DNA from: an uncultured Candidatus Thioglobus sp.
GTDB lineage: Bacteria > Pseudomonadota > Gammaproteobacteria > PS1 > Pseudothioglobaceae
Assembly (NCBI GenBank): GCA_905612405.1
Contig: CAJQRX010000007.1
Span: 1-64,000 of the forward strand
DNA: 64,000 bases
Reading direction: 5' to 3'
Below, piece after piece: positions 50,356 to 62,064 of the stretch. The number at the start of each line of letters is the position of its first letter. Position 1 is the stretch's first letter. The position numbers were made by a program, and so were the translations under genes. Under the pieces are notes generated by a model. That model made no database searches. It was not told the origin of the DNA and was given only the letters and a program-made list of their open reading frames with translations.

Positions 50356-51152
50356 TCAAAAAACTCCTTAAGTTTTTGGCCAGGATTTGAGTGCTTTATA
50401 AACGCCTCGCCAATTAAAAAACCAAATACACCGTTCTGATGCATCAATTCAACATGAGCCTTAGAAGTAATGCCTGATTCAGTTATCACAAGTTTATCAT
50501 CGCTAATTTCACTAAGCAAGTCAATAGTGGTTTGAAGGCTAACTTCAAAGTTTCGAAGATTTCTATTATTAATTCCAATCATTGGCAAGTCTAATTTTAG
50601 AGCTCTATGAAGTTCATTTAAATCATGAGATTCAACTAATACATCCATATTAAGAGATAAAGCAAGGTCACTTAAATGTTTGATTTCATCATCTTCTAGG
50701 CAAGACACAATTAGTAAAATACAATCTGCCCCCATTGCTCTTGATTCATAGACTTGATATGGATCAATAATGAAGTCTTTACGAATAACTGGTATTGAAA
50801 CTGCAGCACGTGCTTTTATCAAATATAAAGGATCACCTTGGAAAAAGTCACGATCCGTTAATATAGATAGGCAGCTTGCACCTCCATGTTCATAGCTTTT
50901 TGCAATTTCTACGGGCTCAAAATTTTCTCTTAAAACACCTTTACTTGGAGAGGCTTTTTTAATTTCAGCAATTATTCCACTTTGACGTTTTTTTACTTTT
51001 TTGTTTAAAGAAGTAAAAAAACCTCGAGGAGTATCTGCACTGTTTGCTAGCTCAATCATTTTTTCAATTGGAAGCCGCTTTATTGACTCTGCTATTTCTT
51101 CTTGCTTTCGAGCAACAATTTTTTTAAGTATGTCGGGTGTTTTTTGTGCCAT
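50352..51152 (-). CDS. trpC: Indole-3-glycerol phosphate synthase
   Basis: GIIAEIKKASPSKGVLRENF, VIRKDFIIDPYQVYESRAMGADCILLI, IGINNRNLRNFEV, ESGI. Confidence 0.96.
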   Translation of the reverse strand: MAQKTPDILKKIVARKQEEIAESIKRLPIEKMIELANSADTPRGFFTSLNKKVKKRQSGIIAEIKKASPSKGVLRENFEPVEIAKSYEHGGASCLSILTDRDFFQGDPLYLIKARAAVSIPVIRKDFIIDPYQVYESRAMGADCILLIVSCLEDDEIKHLSDLALSLNMDVLVESHDLNELHRALKLDLPMIGINNRNLRNFEVSLQTTIDLLSEISDDKLVITESGITSKAHVELMHQNGVFGFLIGEAFIKHSNPGQKLKEFFE

Positions 51153-51229
51153 GGTTTTAATGAATTTATAACAATGCTTATTTTAAACGAATATAATTTA
51201 CGTATATATTTAAGTAATGAGCGAAGTAC

Positions 51230-52793
<1,564 letters not shown>

Positions 52794-52802
52794 GGGTATT
52801 TA

Positions 52803-53102
52803 ATGTTGTACGCTATTATTTCTCAAGACATAGAAAATAGTCTTAAAAAACGTAAGAGCGCTAGGCCCGATCATATTGCTCGTTTAAATCAATTAAAAGA
52901 TGAAGATCGCCTTATATTAGCTGGACCTCATCCTGCGATTGACTCAATAGATCCAGGTGAAGCAGGTTTTACTGGGTCGCTTATTGTTGCTGAGTTTGAA
53001 AATCTTAAAGAGGCACGCTCTTGGGCTGATGCTGATCCTTATGTTGCTGCTGGCGTATATTCCAGTGTGGTTGTTAAAACTTTCAATAAAGTTTTGCCTT
53101 AA
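52803..53102 (+). CDS. YciI family protein
   Basis: [44 protein letters not shown]...[35 protein letters not shown]. Confidence 0.92.
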   Translation: MLYAIISQDIENSLKKRKSARPDHIARLNQLKDEDRLILAGPHPAIDSIDPGEAGFTGSLIVAEFENLKEARSWADADPYVAAGVYSSVVVKTFNKVLP

Positions 53103-53180
53103 ATGATTTCCATAAAGGGGTTTCTTTGCTGGATAATTTAGACTTTTTTGACAAAAGTAGCTCAATCAAAGACTTGAATA

Positions 53181-53957
53181 ATGATTACAGTTAAAAATTT
53201 ATCAAAACATTTTGGTGGTATTAAAGCAGTTGATGGGGTTGATTTACACATTGAGCGAGGTTCAATAACTGGTTTAGTGGGTCCAAATGGCGCTGGAAAA
53301 ACTACAATGTTTAATCTAATTGCTGGACTTTATCAGCCTACAGAGGGTGAAATAATTCTTGATGGTGAAGACGTAACAAACTTAACATCTCACCAACTTT
53401 TTCATAAGGGGCTTTTAAGAACATTTCAAATCGCACATGAGTTTCCAACATTAAGTGTTTTGGAAAACTTAATGATGGTGCCTGCAAATCAGCTGGGTGA
53501 AAGCTTGATGAATACTTGGTTTAAGCGAAAGCAAATACATGCTCAGGAAAGAGAGCTTCAAAAAAAAGCAGAAGAAGTTATCGATTTTCTTAGCATAAGC
53601 CATCTTAAAAATGAAAGAGCAGGAAATTTATCAGGTGGTCAGAAAAAATTGTTAGAGTTGGCTCGCACTATGATGGTTGACGCTAAGGTTGTTCTTTTGG
53701 ACGAGGTTGGGGCAGGTGTTAATCGAACTCTGCTTAATCAAATTGGTGATGCAATATTACGACTAAACTCGGAAAGAGGGTATACATTTTGCATGATTGA
53801 GCACGATATGGATTTTATTTCAAGGCTTTGTAATCCAGTAGTAGTTTTAGCTGAAGGTCAAATTTTGACAAGTGGTACTCCTGATCAAATTAAAAGTAGT
53901 GATGCCGTTATTGAGGCCTATTTAGGTAAAGGAATTAAGACCGAGGCTACTAGTTAA
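53181..53957 (+). CDS. livG: Branched-chain amino acid/amide-type ABC transporter ATP-binding protein (LivG)
   Basis: GPNGAGKTTMFNLIAGLY, LSGGQKKLLELARTMM; LivG-type order. Confidence 0.88.
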   Translation: MITVKNLSKHFGGIKAVDGVDLHIERGSITGLVGPNGAGKTTMFNLIAGLYQPTEGEIILDGEDVTNLTSHQLFHKGLLRTFQIAHEFPTLSVLENLMMVPANQLGESLMNTWFKRKQIHAQERELQKKAEEVIDFLSISHLKNERAGNLSGGQKKLLELARTMMVDAKVVLLDEVGAGVNRTLLNQIGDAILRLNSERGYTFCMIEHDMDFISRLCNPVVVLAEGQILTSGTPDQIKSSDAVIEAYLGKGIKTEATS

Positions 53958-54661
53958 TGGCATATCTTGAAGGTAAAAATTTAGTTGCATCTTATGGGGT
54001 AGTTCCGATACTTCATGAGTGCTCGGTTGAGGTTGAAAAAGGAGAGCTTGCAGTAATTGTTGGTCCAAATGGTGCAGGAAAGTCTACTGTAATGAGAGTA
54101 TTACTTGGAATGTTGAATGCAACTTCAGGTTCAGTCACGTTAGATGGAAAAGATATTTCAATGCTTTCTACACAGGACAGAATTAGTCATGGGTTAGCAT
54201 TTGTTCCTCAAACAAAAAATGTTTTCCCGTCAATGACAGTTGAAGAAAATCTTCAGATGGGTGGTTTTATAAGGCAAGATGACATCAATCAAACAATCGA
54301 AGAGGTCTATGCACTTTTTCCGATTCTTTACGACAAACGCAAACAACTTGCAGAGCAGCTTTCTGGCGGTCAAAGACAACAGGTTGCATTTGGAAGGGCT
54401 ATGATGACAAAACCTTCAATCATGCTCTTAGACGAGCCAACAGCTGGAGTTTCACCAATAGTCATGGATGAAATTTTTTCTAATATTTTAGATGTTAGGA
54501 ATGCTGGTATGGCAGTTCTTATGGTTGAACAAAATGCTCAGCAAGCATTAAATATAGCAGATAAGGGCTACGTTTTAGTATCTGGACGTAATGAACATAC
54601 TGGAACTGGTAAAGAGCTCATAAATAACTCCGAAGTTAGAAAAAAGTTTTTAGGAGGTTAG
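53957..54661 (+). CDS. livF: ABC transporter ATP-binding protein (LivF)
   Basis: GPNGAGKSTVMRVLLGML, LSGGQRQQVAFGRAMMTKPSIMLLDEPTAGVSP. Confidence 0.88.
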   Translation: MAYLEGKNLVASYGVVPILHECSVEVEKGELAVIVGPNGAGKSTVMRVLLGMLNATSGSVTLDGKDISMLSTQDRISHGLAFVPQTKNVFPSMTVEENLQMGGFIRQDDINQTIEEVYALFPILYDKRKQLAEQLSGGQRQQVAFGRAMMTKPSIMLLDEPTAGVSPIVMDEIFSNILDVRNAGMAVLMVEQNAQQALNIADKGYVLVSGRNEHTGTGKELINNSEVRKKFLGG

Positions 54662-55696
54662 ATGACATCAGACTCAGTTGATATTATTAATGCATTTGCC
54701 TTACTGACTAATTTTGTATTACTTCCTGCATTGTCTTATGGTTCACAATTGGCGTTGGGAGCTCTAGCTGTAACTTTAGTTTATTCAGTTTTGAGGTTTT
54801 CTAATTTTGCCCAAGGTGATAGTATGGCTTTTGGGACAATGATTGTTATATTGCTTACTAGTTTTATGATTAGTAGGGGTTGGACAATTTCAGGAATTCC
54901 TACTGCTTTATTAGTAATCCCTATAGCTATAGTATTTACTTCAATGTACTTGCTTACAATGGATAGACTGATTTATCGGCACTATCGAAAAATAAAAGCA
55001 AAATCAATTACGATCGTAATGTCCTCAATAGGAGTTATGTTTGTTACTGGGGGAATAGTCAGGTTTGTATTAGGTGCTACTGCGCAAAAATTTGAAGATG
55101 GTGAGAGGTTTATTTTTTCTGTTAGAGAATTTAAGGCTTATACCGGCCTTGAGCAAGGAATTGCTTTCAAAACGTCTCAATTTTTAACTATTACCATCGC
55201 TTTTTTATTAGTGGCTTTTGTATTTTACTTTTTACAAAAAACAAAAACTGGTAAGGCTATGAGGGCTTATTCTGACAATAAAGAGTTAGCACTTCTTTCT
55301 GGTATTGATCCAGATAAGATGGTTCAAATAACTTGGTTATTAGTAGCAGCTCTTACTACAATAGCTGGTGCACTCTATGGACTAGATAAAGGCTTCGCAC
55401 CCCAACAATATCACTTATTACTCTTACCAATTTTTGCTTCAGTCATTGTAGGTGGTATTGGCTCTCCAATAGGAGCAATTGCAGGTGCTTTCTTAGTAGC
55501 ATTTTCTGAAATACTCCTTACTTATGCCTACAAAAAGTTTTTAATATATTTATTACCTTTATCGATGCATCCTTCGTCTTTGGTGCAGCTTATTGGTACT
55601 GAGTATAAATATGCAATATCCTTCGTTATTTTGGTTATTGTTCTTTTAATAAAGCCTACTGGGTTATTTAAAGGTAAGGTGATAGTCGATGAATAA
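54662..55696 (+). CDS. livH: Branched-chain-type ABC transporter permease (LivH)
   Basis: GALAVTLVYSVLRFSNFAQGDSMAFGTM, SVIVGGIGSPIGAIAGAFLVAFSE. Confidence 0.88.
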   Translation: MTSDSVDIINAFALLTNFVLLPALSYGSQLALGALAVTLVYSVLRFSNFAQGDSMAFGTMIVILLTSFMISRGWTISGIPTALLVIPIAIVFTSMYLLTMDRLIYRHYRKIKAKSITIVMSSIGVMFVTGGIVRFVLGATAQKFEDGERFIFSVREFKAYTGLEQGIAFKTSQFLTITIAFLLVAFVFYFLQKTKTGKAMRAYSDNKELALLSGIDPDKMVQITWLLVAALTTIAGALYGLDKGFAPQQYHLLLLPIFASVIVGGIGSPIGAIAGAFLVAFSEILLTYAYKKFLIYLLPLSMHPSSLVQLIGTEYKYAISFVILVIVLLIKPTGLFKGKVIVDE

Positions 55697-57062
55697 TCTA
55701 AATAATATTTGGCAATCGTATAGAGCAATTATTACTTTCTCCCTTATGGGTTTTGTGCTTTTATTTGTTGGTTTCAATCAGTCATGGGCACTCGTAATAG
55801 GCATTATTAACATGTCTTTGATTTCAGCTATTATGGCTTTAGGTGTTAATATTCAATGGGGCTATGCTGGTTTATTCAATGTTGGAATTATGGGGTTTGC
55901 TGCTCTAGGAGGCGTTAGTGTTGTTTTGATTTCTCAACAACCTGTAACTGAAGCTATAGATGTTGGCGGCATAAAGATGCTTTTTGCTTTAGCACTAGGA
56001 GCTGCAACGATTGCCGCAGGAGTCTTATTAAACAGAAGGGGGGTTAATAAGTGGTTAATATCTTTAATCGTAGTTATTGGCTATCTCTTTACAAGATTTT
56101 ATTTCTCTGAGGCTTCAAAATTAATTGAAAAAGTAGACCCTGCAATTACAGGCTATTTAGGCGGTTTTGGACTTCCTATAATGCTCTCTTGGATAGTTGG
56201 CGGTTTAGCTGCAGCTGGAGCTGCATGGTGGATTGGAAAAATTACCCTAAGTTTGAGGTCAGATTATCTTGCGATAGCAACTCTTGGAATTTCTGAAATT
56301 ATTATTTACGTTATTAAAAATGAAGACTGGTTTGTCAGGGGACTCAAGAATGTTTATGGACTTCAAAGACCTGTCCCTTATGAAGTAGATATGCAGAAAT
56401 CAGAATGGCTTCAAAATATTGTTGCCTGGATTCACAGATCAGAACTGCAACTTCTATCTCAATCAGAGCAAATTAGTAAGCTAAGTGACTATGTTAGAGA
56501 GGCGTCGGTCGTTTTTGTAAAACTTAGTTATTCAGGATTATTTCTTTTAATTTTAATTGCCTTTATTATGCTTTCTAATCTTGCTTTAAATTCTCCATGG
56601 GGCAGAAAAGTGAGGGCAATCCGAGATAATGAAGTAGCGGCCTCTGCGATGGGTAAGAATATTACACGCCAACATCTACAAATTTTTGTTATAGGATCAG
56701 CAATTGTTGGCGTTGCTGGTGCATTACTAGTGACCTATGATGGAATATTTATTCCCACTGCATATCAGCCACTTCGATTTACTTTTTTAATATGGGTGAT
56801 GGTCATTGTTGGAGGATCAGGTAATAATCTAGGGTCAGTTCTAGGAGCTTTTATTATGTGGTTTATTTGGATTCAATCTGGACCTATAGGTCTCTGGGCA
56901 GTTGAAATGCTTGGTAATTATGTTCAAGAAGGAAATACGTCACTAGAATTTATAGAAGATCGAGTTCACTATCTAAGACTTATCTTTATGGGCAGCATAA
57001 TGCTCTTGATCATGAGATTTTCTCCTGGTGGAATTCTTCCAGAGAAAAATAAAGAGCTGTAA
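55689..57062 (+). CDS. livM: Branched-chain-type ABC transporter permease (LivM)
   Basis: NIQWGYAGLFNVGIMGFAALGG, LRSDYLAIATLGISEI, WGRKVRAIRDNEVAASAMGKN. Confidence 0.88.
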   Translation: MNNLNNIWQSYRAIITFSLMGFVLLFVGFNQSWALVIGIINMSLISAIMALGVNIQWGYAGLFNVGIMGFAALGGVSVVLISQQPVTEAIDVGGIKMLFALALGAATIAAGVLLNRRGVNKWLISLIVVIGYLFTRFYFSEASKLIEKVDPAITGYLGGFGLPIMLSWIVGGLAAAGAAWWIGKITLSLRSDYLAIATLGISEIIIYVIKNEDWFVRGLKNVYGLQRPVPYEVDMQKSEWLQNIVAWIHRSELQLLSQSEQISKLSDYVREASVVFVKLSYSGLFLLILIAFIMLSNLALNSPWGRKVRAIRDNEVAASAMGKNITRQHLQIFVIGSAIVGVAGALLVTYDGIFIPTAYQPLRFTFLIWVMVIVGGSGNNLGSVLGAFIMWFIWIQSGPIGLWAVEMLGNYVQEGNTSLEFIEDRVHYLRLIFMGSIMLLIMRFSPGGILPEKNKEL

Positions 57063-57084
57063 GATACTCTTTAAATTGGGCTGA

Positions 57085-57122
57085 AATGAACTATTCTAGA
57101 AAGGTTTGGTTCATTTTTTTTA
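57085..57122 (+). terminator. Candidate terminator/attenuator between livM and the substrate-binding protein gene
   Basis: AAATGAAC - 17 nt - GTTCATTT followed by a T tract. Confidence 0.5.
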
Positions 57123-57238
57123 TAATATTTTCAACACAAACTACAGGAAACTGTTTATCATTAACGTGATTCCCATTAGAAATACGCTTTAATGCTTTAT
57201 TAGGTGTAGGGACTCTTTTTTATATTTTAGGAGACGAA

Positions 57239-58420
57239 ATGAAAAGTTATTTAAAAACAACAGCTGGATTTGTATTATCAGCTACGATGGCATCAGTATC
57301 ACATGCTGATGTAACTATAGGAGAGCTGCAGGGCTTTACTGGGCCGCTTGAATCAATGATTGGTGCGATGTCTGGTGGTGCAAACTTAGCAGTAACTGAA
57401 GCTAATGCTTCTGGTAACTATCTTCAAGGAACAATTAATGTTGTCCAGGGCGATTCAGTATGTATCGATCCAGCAGTTGCGATTGCTCAAGCAGAAAAAA
57501 TGATTAATGATGATAATGTTATGGCTATTATGGGCCCTAATTGTTCAGGTAATACTGGTGCAGTTATAACAAATGTTCTTGTACCTAATGGTATAGTTTC
57601 AATTTCACCATCAGCTACTTCACCTGCTTTAACAACTCTAGAAGACGGTGGATGGTTCTTTAGAACTGCTCCTTCAGATGCTAGACAAGGTCCAGTACTT
57701 GCAAGTATTGCAATGTCAAGAGGACAAACTGATATGGCTGTAACTCACTCAAATAGTGACTATGGTAAAGGTTTGGCTGATGCATTTGTAACTGCTTATG
57801 AAGCTATGGGCGGAATAGTTACGGTTATGGCTGGACACGATGACGACAAGGCTGACTATTCAGCTGACGTTGCTGCATTGTCTGCAGGTGGCTCAGCTAC
57901 TTTAGCTATATTAGGTTATGCTGATACTGGTGGTAGAGGAATTATTGCTGCTTCTGAAGATACTGGTGCATTTTCTGACTATGTATTTGGTGATGGTATG
58001 ATAAGTGCAGTAACTGAAGCTGCTGTTGGAGATGGTTCATGGGGAACTTTACCTTCTCCTGATGCAACTCTTGGTGCTAACTGGGTTGCAGTAGCTGAAG
58101 CTGGAGGTGTTGATGGTTCTGGTGTATATTCAGCTGAATCTTATGATGCTATGGCATTGATTATTCTAGCTTCACAGGCTGCAGGTTCATCAGATAGAGC
58201 AGCTATTCAAGCACAAGTAATGAATGTTGCTAACGGTCCAGGTAATGAATGCCACGCTGGTAAATTGGCTTTATGTCTAAAATGGATTTCAGGCGGCTTA
58301 TTAGTTGACTATGTTGGTGCGACCGGTGTTGAATTAGACGCAGGTGGAACAGCCAATGGTTCATATGCTGAGCGTGAAGTTATTGGTGGTGCTTTCACTA
58401 ATATCAAGATACATAAGTAA
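57239..58420 (+). CDS. ABC transporter substrate-binding protein (branched-chain amino acid/amide type)
   Basis: Signal peptide ending SHADV, periplasmic-binding fold with IMGPNCSGNTGAV...PSATSPALT; SD AGGAG upstream. Confidence 0.9.
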   Translation: MKSYLKTTAGFVLSATMASVSHADVTIGELQGFTGPLESMIGAMSGGANLAVTEANASGNYLQGTINVVQGDSVCIDPAVAIAQAEKMINDDNVMAIMGPNCSGNTGAVITNVLVPNGIVSISPSATSPALTTLEDGGWFFRTAPSDARQGPVLASIAMSRGQTDMAVTHSNSDYGKGLADAFVTAYEAMGGIVTVMAGHDDDKADYSADVAALSAGGSATLAILGYADTGGRGIIAASEDTGAFSDYVFGDGMISAVTEAAVGDGSWGTLPSPDATLGANWVAVAEAGGVDGSGVYSAESYDAMALIILASQAAGSSDRAAIQAQVMNVANGPGNECHAGKLALCLKWISGGLLVDYVGATGVELDAGGTANGSYAEREVIGGAFTNIKIHK

Positions 58421-58441
58421 TAAGCTTTAAGTATTGATTCA

Positions 58442-58470
58442 AAAGCCCATCTTATGATGGGCTTTTTATT
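58442..58470 (+). terminator. Rho-independent terminator after the substrate-binding protein gene
   Basis: AAGCCCATC-TTAT-GATGGGCTTTTTATT. Confidence 0.9.
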
Positions 58471-58563
58471 ATTAGCATTATTTAGCTAATATATGAATTT
58501 ACAACTTTTTATTGGATTGGTATTATAATAAACTTAGGTTTGAGAAAAATAAGGGCAATCAAA

Positions 58564-58911
58564 ATGAATAATAATGAAATCTTAGAAAGCATAAAAAAAG
58601 TTTTTAAACTTACACTAAATAAGTTAGATAACCATTACATGTTTTATCTAGATGAAATGGTGACCCCAAAGTTAATAACGCTTCTCTATTGGATACTTTT
58701 ATTTGCCTCTATAACAAATGGGCTTGGAGATATATTCTGGGATGGTGATTTTTGGCGCGGAGTAGTTTGGATAATTGGTGGCTCTTTAGCCTCTAGAGTA
58801 GCCTGTGAGCTAGTTGTAATTCTATTTAGAATTAATGAAAACCTGAATGATATCAATGAAAAAACAACTGAAATTAAAGGCCTTGATAATAGTGGTGTTG
58901 ACAAAAAATAA
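58564..58911 (+). CDS. DUF4282-like membrane protein
   Basis: Two TM helices, FDWDGDFW-like turn (DIFWDGDFWRGVVWIIGG), RVACELVVILFRINENL. Confidence 0.7.
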   Translation: MNNNEILESIKKVFKLTLNKLDNHYMFYLDEMVTPKLITLLYWILLFASITNGLGDIFWDGDFWRGVVWIIGGSLASRVACELVVILFRINENLNDINEKTTEIKGLDNSGVDKK

Positions 58912-58983
58912 CTACTAGCATTAATAAAAAAAGCAGAATATTTAGTCTACAATAGCCTTTTTTCTTTTGTAAGTTATAGTTTT

Positions 58984-59847
58984 ATGAATAAAGGCATCCT
59001 GCTTGTGCTATCAGGCTACCTAATGTGGGGAGCATTCCCTCTTTATTGGGCATTACTGAACCATGTCAACCCATCAGAAGTTCTTATTCATAGGATTGTG
59101 TGGTCAATTCCTGTTCTATTTGCTCTTGTCTACTTCAAGCCATCTTGGCAGGCAAGCTTCAAAGTGGCAATATCTTCTAAAAAAGAACTATTTTTTTTAT
59201 TTTTAACTGCCATCCTTATTACTATTAATTGGGGAGGGTATATTCTTGCTGTAAATTTAGAGCGAGTAGTTGAAGCATCTATGGGATATTTCTTAGCGCC
59301 AGTCATAAACATGATTGGTGGCTATATTTTTTTCCATGAAAGAATTTCTAGACTTAAGCAGTGGGCAGTATTTTTTGCAACAATAGGCGCCTTATATTAC
59401 GTTTTTAGTGGTGATTCATTTCCATGGCTTGGCCTTATTATTGGGCTTACTTTCTCTTCGTATGGAATTGCAAGAAAGGCAATGGTTACATCAGCAGTTC
59501 CAGGGCTATATATTGAGACATTACTTCTCTTACCATTTATTTTTATATTTAGCTTATGGTTTTATGCAAATTATGATTTAGCTATTTTTAATATAAATAT
59601 GTCAACAGATATTTTATTAATTTTGGCAGGAATTGTTACTGTTGTTCCATTGGCATTATTTAATGCTGGTGCAAAATTGCTTCCAATGACAACCGTAGGT
59701 ATATTATTCTTAATCACTCCTACATTGCAGTTTTTAGTTGGCTATGTATTATATGATGAGCCTGTTAATTTCAATCAATTGCTTGGATTTATAGGAGTTT
59801 GGGCTGGACTTATTATGTATAGTTATGCTCTTATCAAGGGCAAATAG
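58984..59847 (+). CDS. rarD: EamA family transporter RarD
   Basis: MNKGILLVLSGYLMWGAFPLYWALL, VLIHRIVWSIP, NWGGYILAVN. Confidence 0.92.
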   Translation: MNKGILLVLSGYLMWGAFPLYWALLNHVNPSEVLIHRIVWSIPVLFALVYFKPSWQASFKVAISSKKELFFLFLTAILITINWGGYILAVNLERVVEASMGYFLAPVINMIGGYIFFHERISRLKQWAVFFATIGALYYVFSGDSFPWLGLIIGLTFSSYGIARKAMVTSAVPGLYIETLLLLPFIFIFSLWFYANYDLAIFNINMSTDILLILAGIVTVVPLALFNAGAKLLPMTTVGILFLITPTLQFLVGYVLYDEPVNFNQLLGFIGVWAGLIMYSYALIKGK

Positions 59848-59893
59848 TCATCTTAAAATTAAAGTTTACTGATGATTTTTATGTGTAAATTTT

Positions 59894-60526
59894 ATGAAGA
59901 ATACTAAGAAAATGATTCCTACAATTTTTAAAACACTTCATGTAGCAAATCTAGATGAATTAGGAGAGCTCTATAAAAATTGGGATGACTATGAGAATGA
60001 TGTTATTCAATTAGCGGGATATGTTGGACACATAGTTACAACTGAGGCTTTAATTAGACACTTAAAAAATAAGGATGCTAAGATATTAGATGCAGGTTGT
60101 GGTACAGGATTTGTAGGAGATATTCTTTATCATAAAGGATATAAAAATATAGTTGGTGTGGATTTTTCAAAGGAAATGCTTACTAGAGCTCTTAAAAAAA
60201 ATGTTTATGAGTCTCTAAGTTTGTGTGATTTAACTCAAAAGTTAGACTTTAAAGATAATTCTTTTGATGCTATCGTTTGTGCTGGCACTTTTACATGTGG
60301 TCATGTGGGTCCTCAAGCGCTCAATGAAATGGTAAGAATAACAAAAAATGAAGGGTACATAAGCTTTACTGTTCGAAGACAAGAGTGGGATGCCTCACCT
60401 TATGAAAAGTTTATTAATGACTTACAAAGTTCTAAGTTATGGCGTCAGATTGAGCGATACACATCTGAATACAGCACTAAAGAGGGCGTAAACTGTGAAC
60501 TATGCTTGTTTCAAGTAACTAAATAA
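59894..60526 (+). CDS. Class I SAM-dependent methyltransferase
   Basis: AKILDAGCGTGFVGDILYHKGYKNIVGVDFSKEML. Confidence 0.88.
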   Translation: MKNTKKMIPTIFKTLHVANLDELGELYKNWDDYENDVIQLAGYVGHIVTTEALIRHLKNKDAKILDAGCGTGFVGDILYHKGYKNIVGVDFSKEMLTRALKKNVYESLSLCDLTQKLDFKDNSFDAIVCAGTFTCGHVGPQALNEMVRITKNEGYISFTVRRQEWDASPYEKFINDLQSSKLWRQIERYTSEYSTKEGVNCELCLFQVTK

Positions 60527-60532
60527 AATAAT

Positions 60533-61441
60533 ATGTTTTCAAGCCTTTCTAATCAAAATAAAGCGTACCTTTTTGCGGGAATTGTTATTTTTTTCTGGTC
60601 TTCTGTTGCTACCGCTTTTAAACTTGCATTAAATCATTTAGAGCCTATTCAGTTGGTTTTTTATTCGACACTATTTTCAGTAATAGTTCTTTTTTTAATT
60701 ACGTTTTTTCAAGGCAAGCTAGTTTTAATTAAGAGTTTCTCGAAAAGGGCACTAATACATTGCGCTTTTCTTGGTCTTTTAAATCCCTGCCTTTATTACA
60801 TAATTCTTTTTAAGGGTTATGATATTTTGCCCGCACAAGAGGCCATGGTGATCAACTTTAGCTGGCCTATTATGATTGTTATTTTATCCATTCCAATCCT
60901 TAAACAAAAAATTGATATTAAATCCTTTTTGTCAATTGTTGTTTGCTATATTGGAGTTGCAGTTATCGCCTCAAAAGGCAATGTATTTTCAATGCATTTT
61001 GAGAGCCCTTTAGGTGTTGGATATATTTTATTTACGACTATTATATGGTCTTTATTCTGGCTTTTTAATACCAAAAATTCTAATGATTCTGTAGTGAGCT
61101 TATTTTTAATTTTTTTATTTAGTTTGCCCTATATTTTGATAATTGTTTATTTGAGTGACTCATTTGTCATTCCTTCATTAAAAGGGGTTATTGGCTCTGC
61201 ATATATAGGTCTATTTGAGATGGGAGTTTCTGTAGTTCTTTGGCAATTAGCTTTAAAAACCTCAACAACTGTTTCAAGGGTTGCTAGCCTTGTTTTTATA
61301 ACTCCTTTTTTATCTTTGTTGATTCTGCATTTTGTATTAAAAGAGGACATATTGGCTTCAACTATTTTTGGTGTTATTCTGATTTGTTTAGGCCTAATAT
61401 TACAAAAATACTTTACAAGAAAGAGTGTTGAAACTTCTTGA
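60533..61441 (+). CDS. EamA/DMT family transporter
   Basis: Ten-TM-like pattern, IVIFFWSSVATAFKLALNHLEPIQLVFYST. Confidence 0.88.
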   Translation: MFSSLSNQNKAYLFAGIVIFFWSSVATAFKLALNHLEPIQLVFYSTLFSVIVLFLITFFQGKLVLIKSFSKRALIHCAFLGLLNPCLYYIILFKGYDILPAQEAMVINFSWPIMIVILSIPILKQKIDIKSFLSIVVCYIGVAVIASKGNVFSMHFESPLGVGYILFTTIIWSLFWLFNTKNSNDSVVSLFLIFLFSLPYILIIVYLSDSFVIPSLKGVIGSAYIGLFEMGVSVVLWQLALKTSTTVSRVASLVFITPFLSLLILHFVLKEDILASTIFGVILICLGLILQKYFTRKSVETS

Positions 61442-61500
61442 TTCTCAAGAAACTGTAATAATTTAATATATAATTCTCATTTTTAGCTAAGGACGAAGAT

Positions 61501-62031
61501 ATGTCTTATCTTACTAAACTTAAAGGCTCTCCAGCACTTATTCCACCAAGACCGTCATTTAAAGAGATGGGTTTTATTTCCTTAGGTGTGTTTCTAGCAG
61601 CGTGCGTAATTGGATTTTTAGCTTATTACACAAATGAGCCAATAATTATGGGCTCGTTTGGCGCGTCAATTTTTGTTTTATTTGTACTTCCAGACTCTCC
61701 CTTTGCGCAGCCTAGAAATGTAATTTTTGGGCATTTTGTCACAACTCTCGTTGGACTTATTTTTTACCACTTAGTTAGTTCTGACTGGTGGAGTATGGCG
61801 TTAGCTTTAGCTTTTGCTATAGCATTAATGCTGTTCCTAAGAATTCCTCACCCACCGGCAGGATCTAATCCTTTTATTGTTTTTTTACTAGGTGCTAATA
61901 ATGACCCCATGATTATAGGTTCGTGGGATTTTTTGTGGATGCCAACCCTTATAGGCTCAGTATTGATAGTAATTGTTGCTCTTCTTTATAACAATATATC
62001 TAAAAATAGAAGTTACCCTAAATACTGGTAA
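61501..62031 (+). CDS. HPP family membrane protein
   Basis: FGASIFVLFVLPDSPFAQPRNVIFGHFVTTLVGL, IPHPPAGSNPFIVF. Confidence 0.9.
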   Translation: MSYLTKLKGSPALIPPRPSFKEMGFISLGVFLAACVIGFLAYYTNEPIIMGSFGASIFVLFVLPDSPFAQPRNVIFGHFVTTLVGLIFYHLVSSDWWSMALALAFAIALMLFLRIPHPPAGSNPFIVFLLGANNDPMIIGSWDFLWMPTLIGSVLIVIVALLYNNISKNRSYPKYW

Positions 62032-62064
62032 CAATTTTTTTTAAATGTTATTTTGAGTTAGTTA

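Noticed and set aside
55528-55728. Antisense ORF across livH/livM junction
   Set aside because: Overlaps two conserved permease genes and has no support
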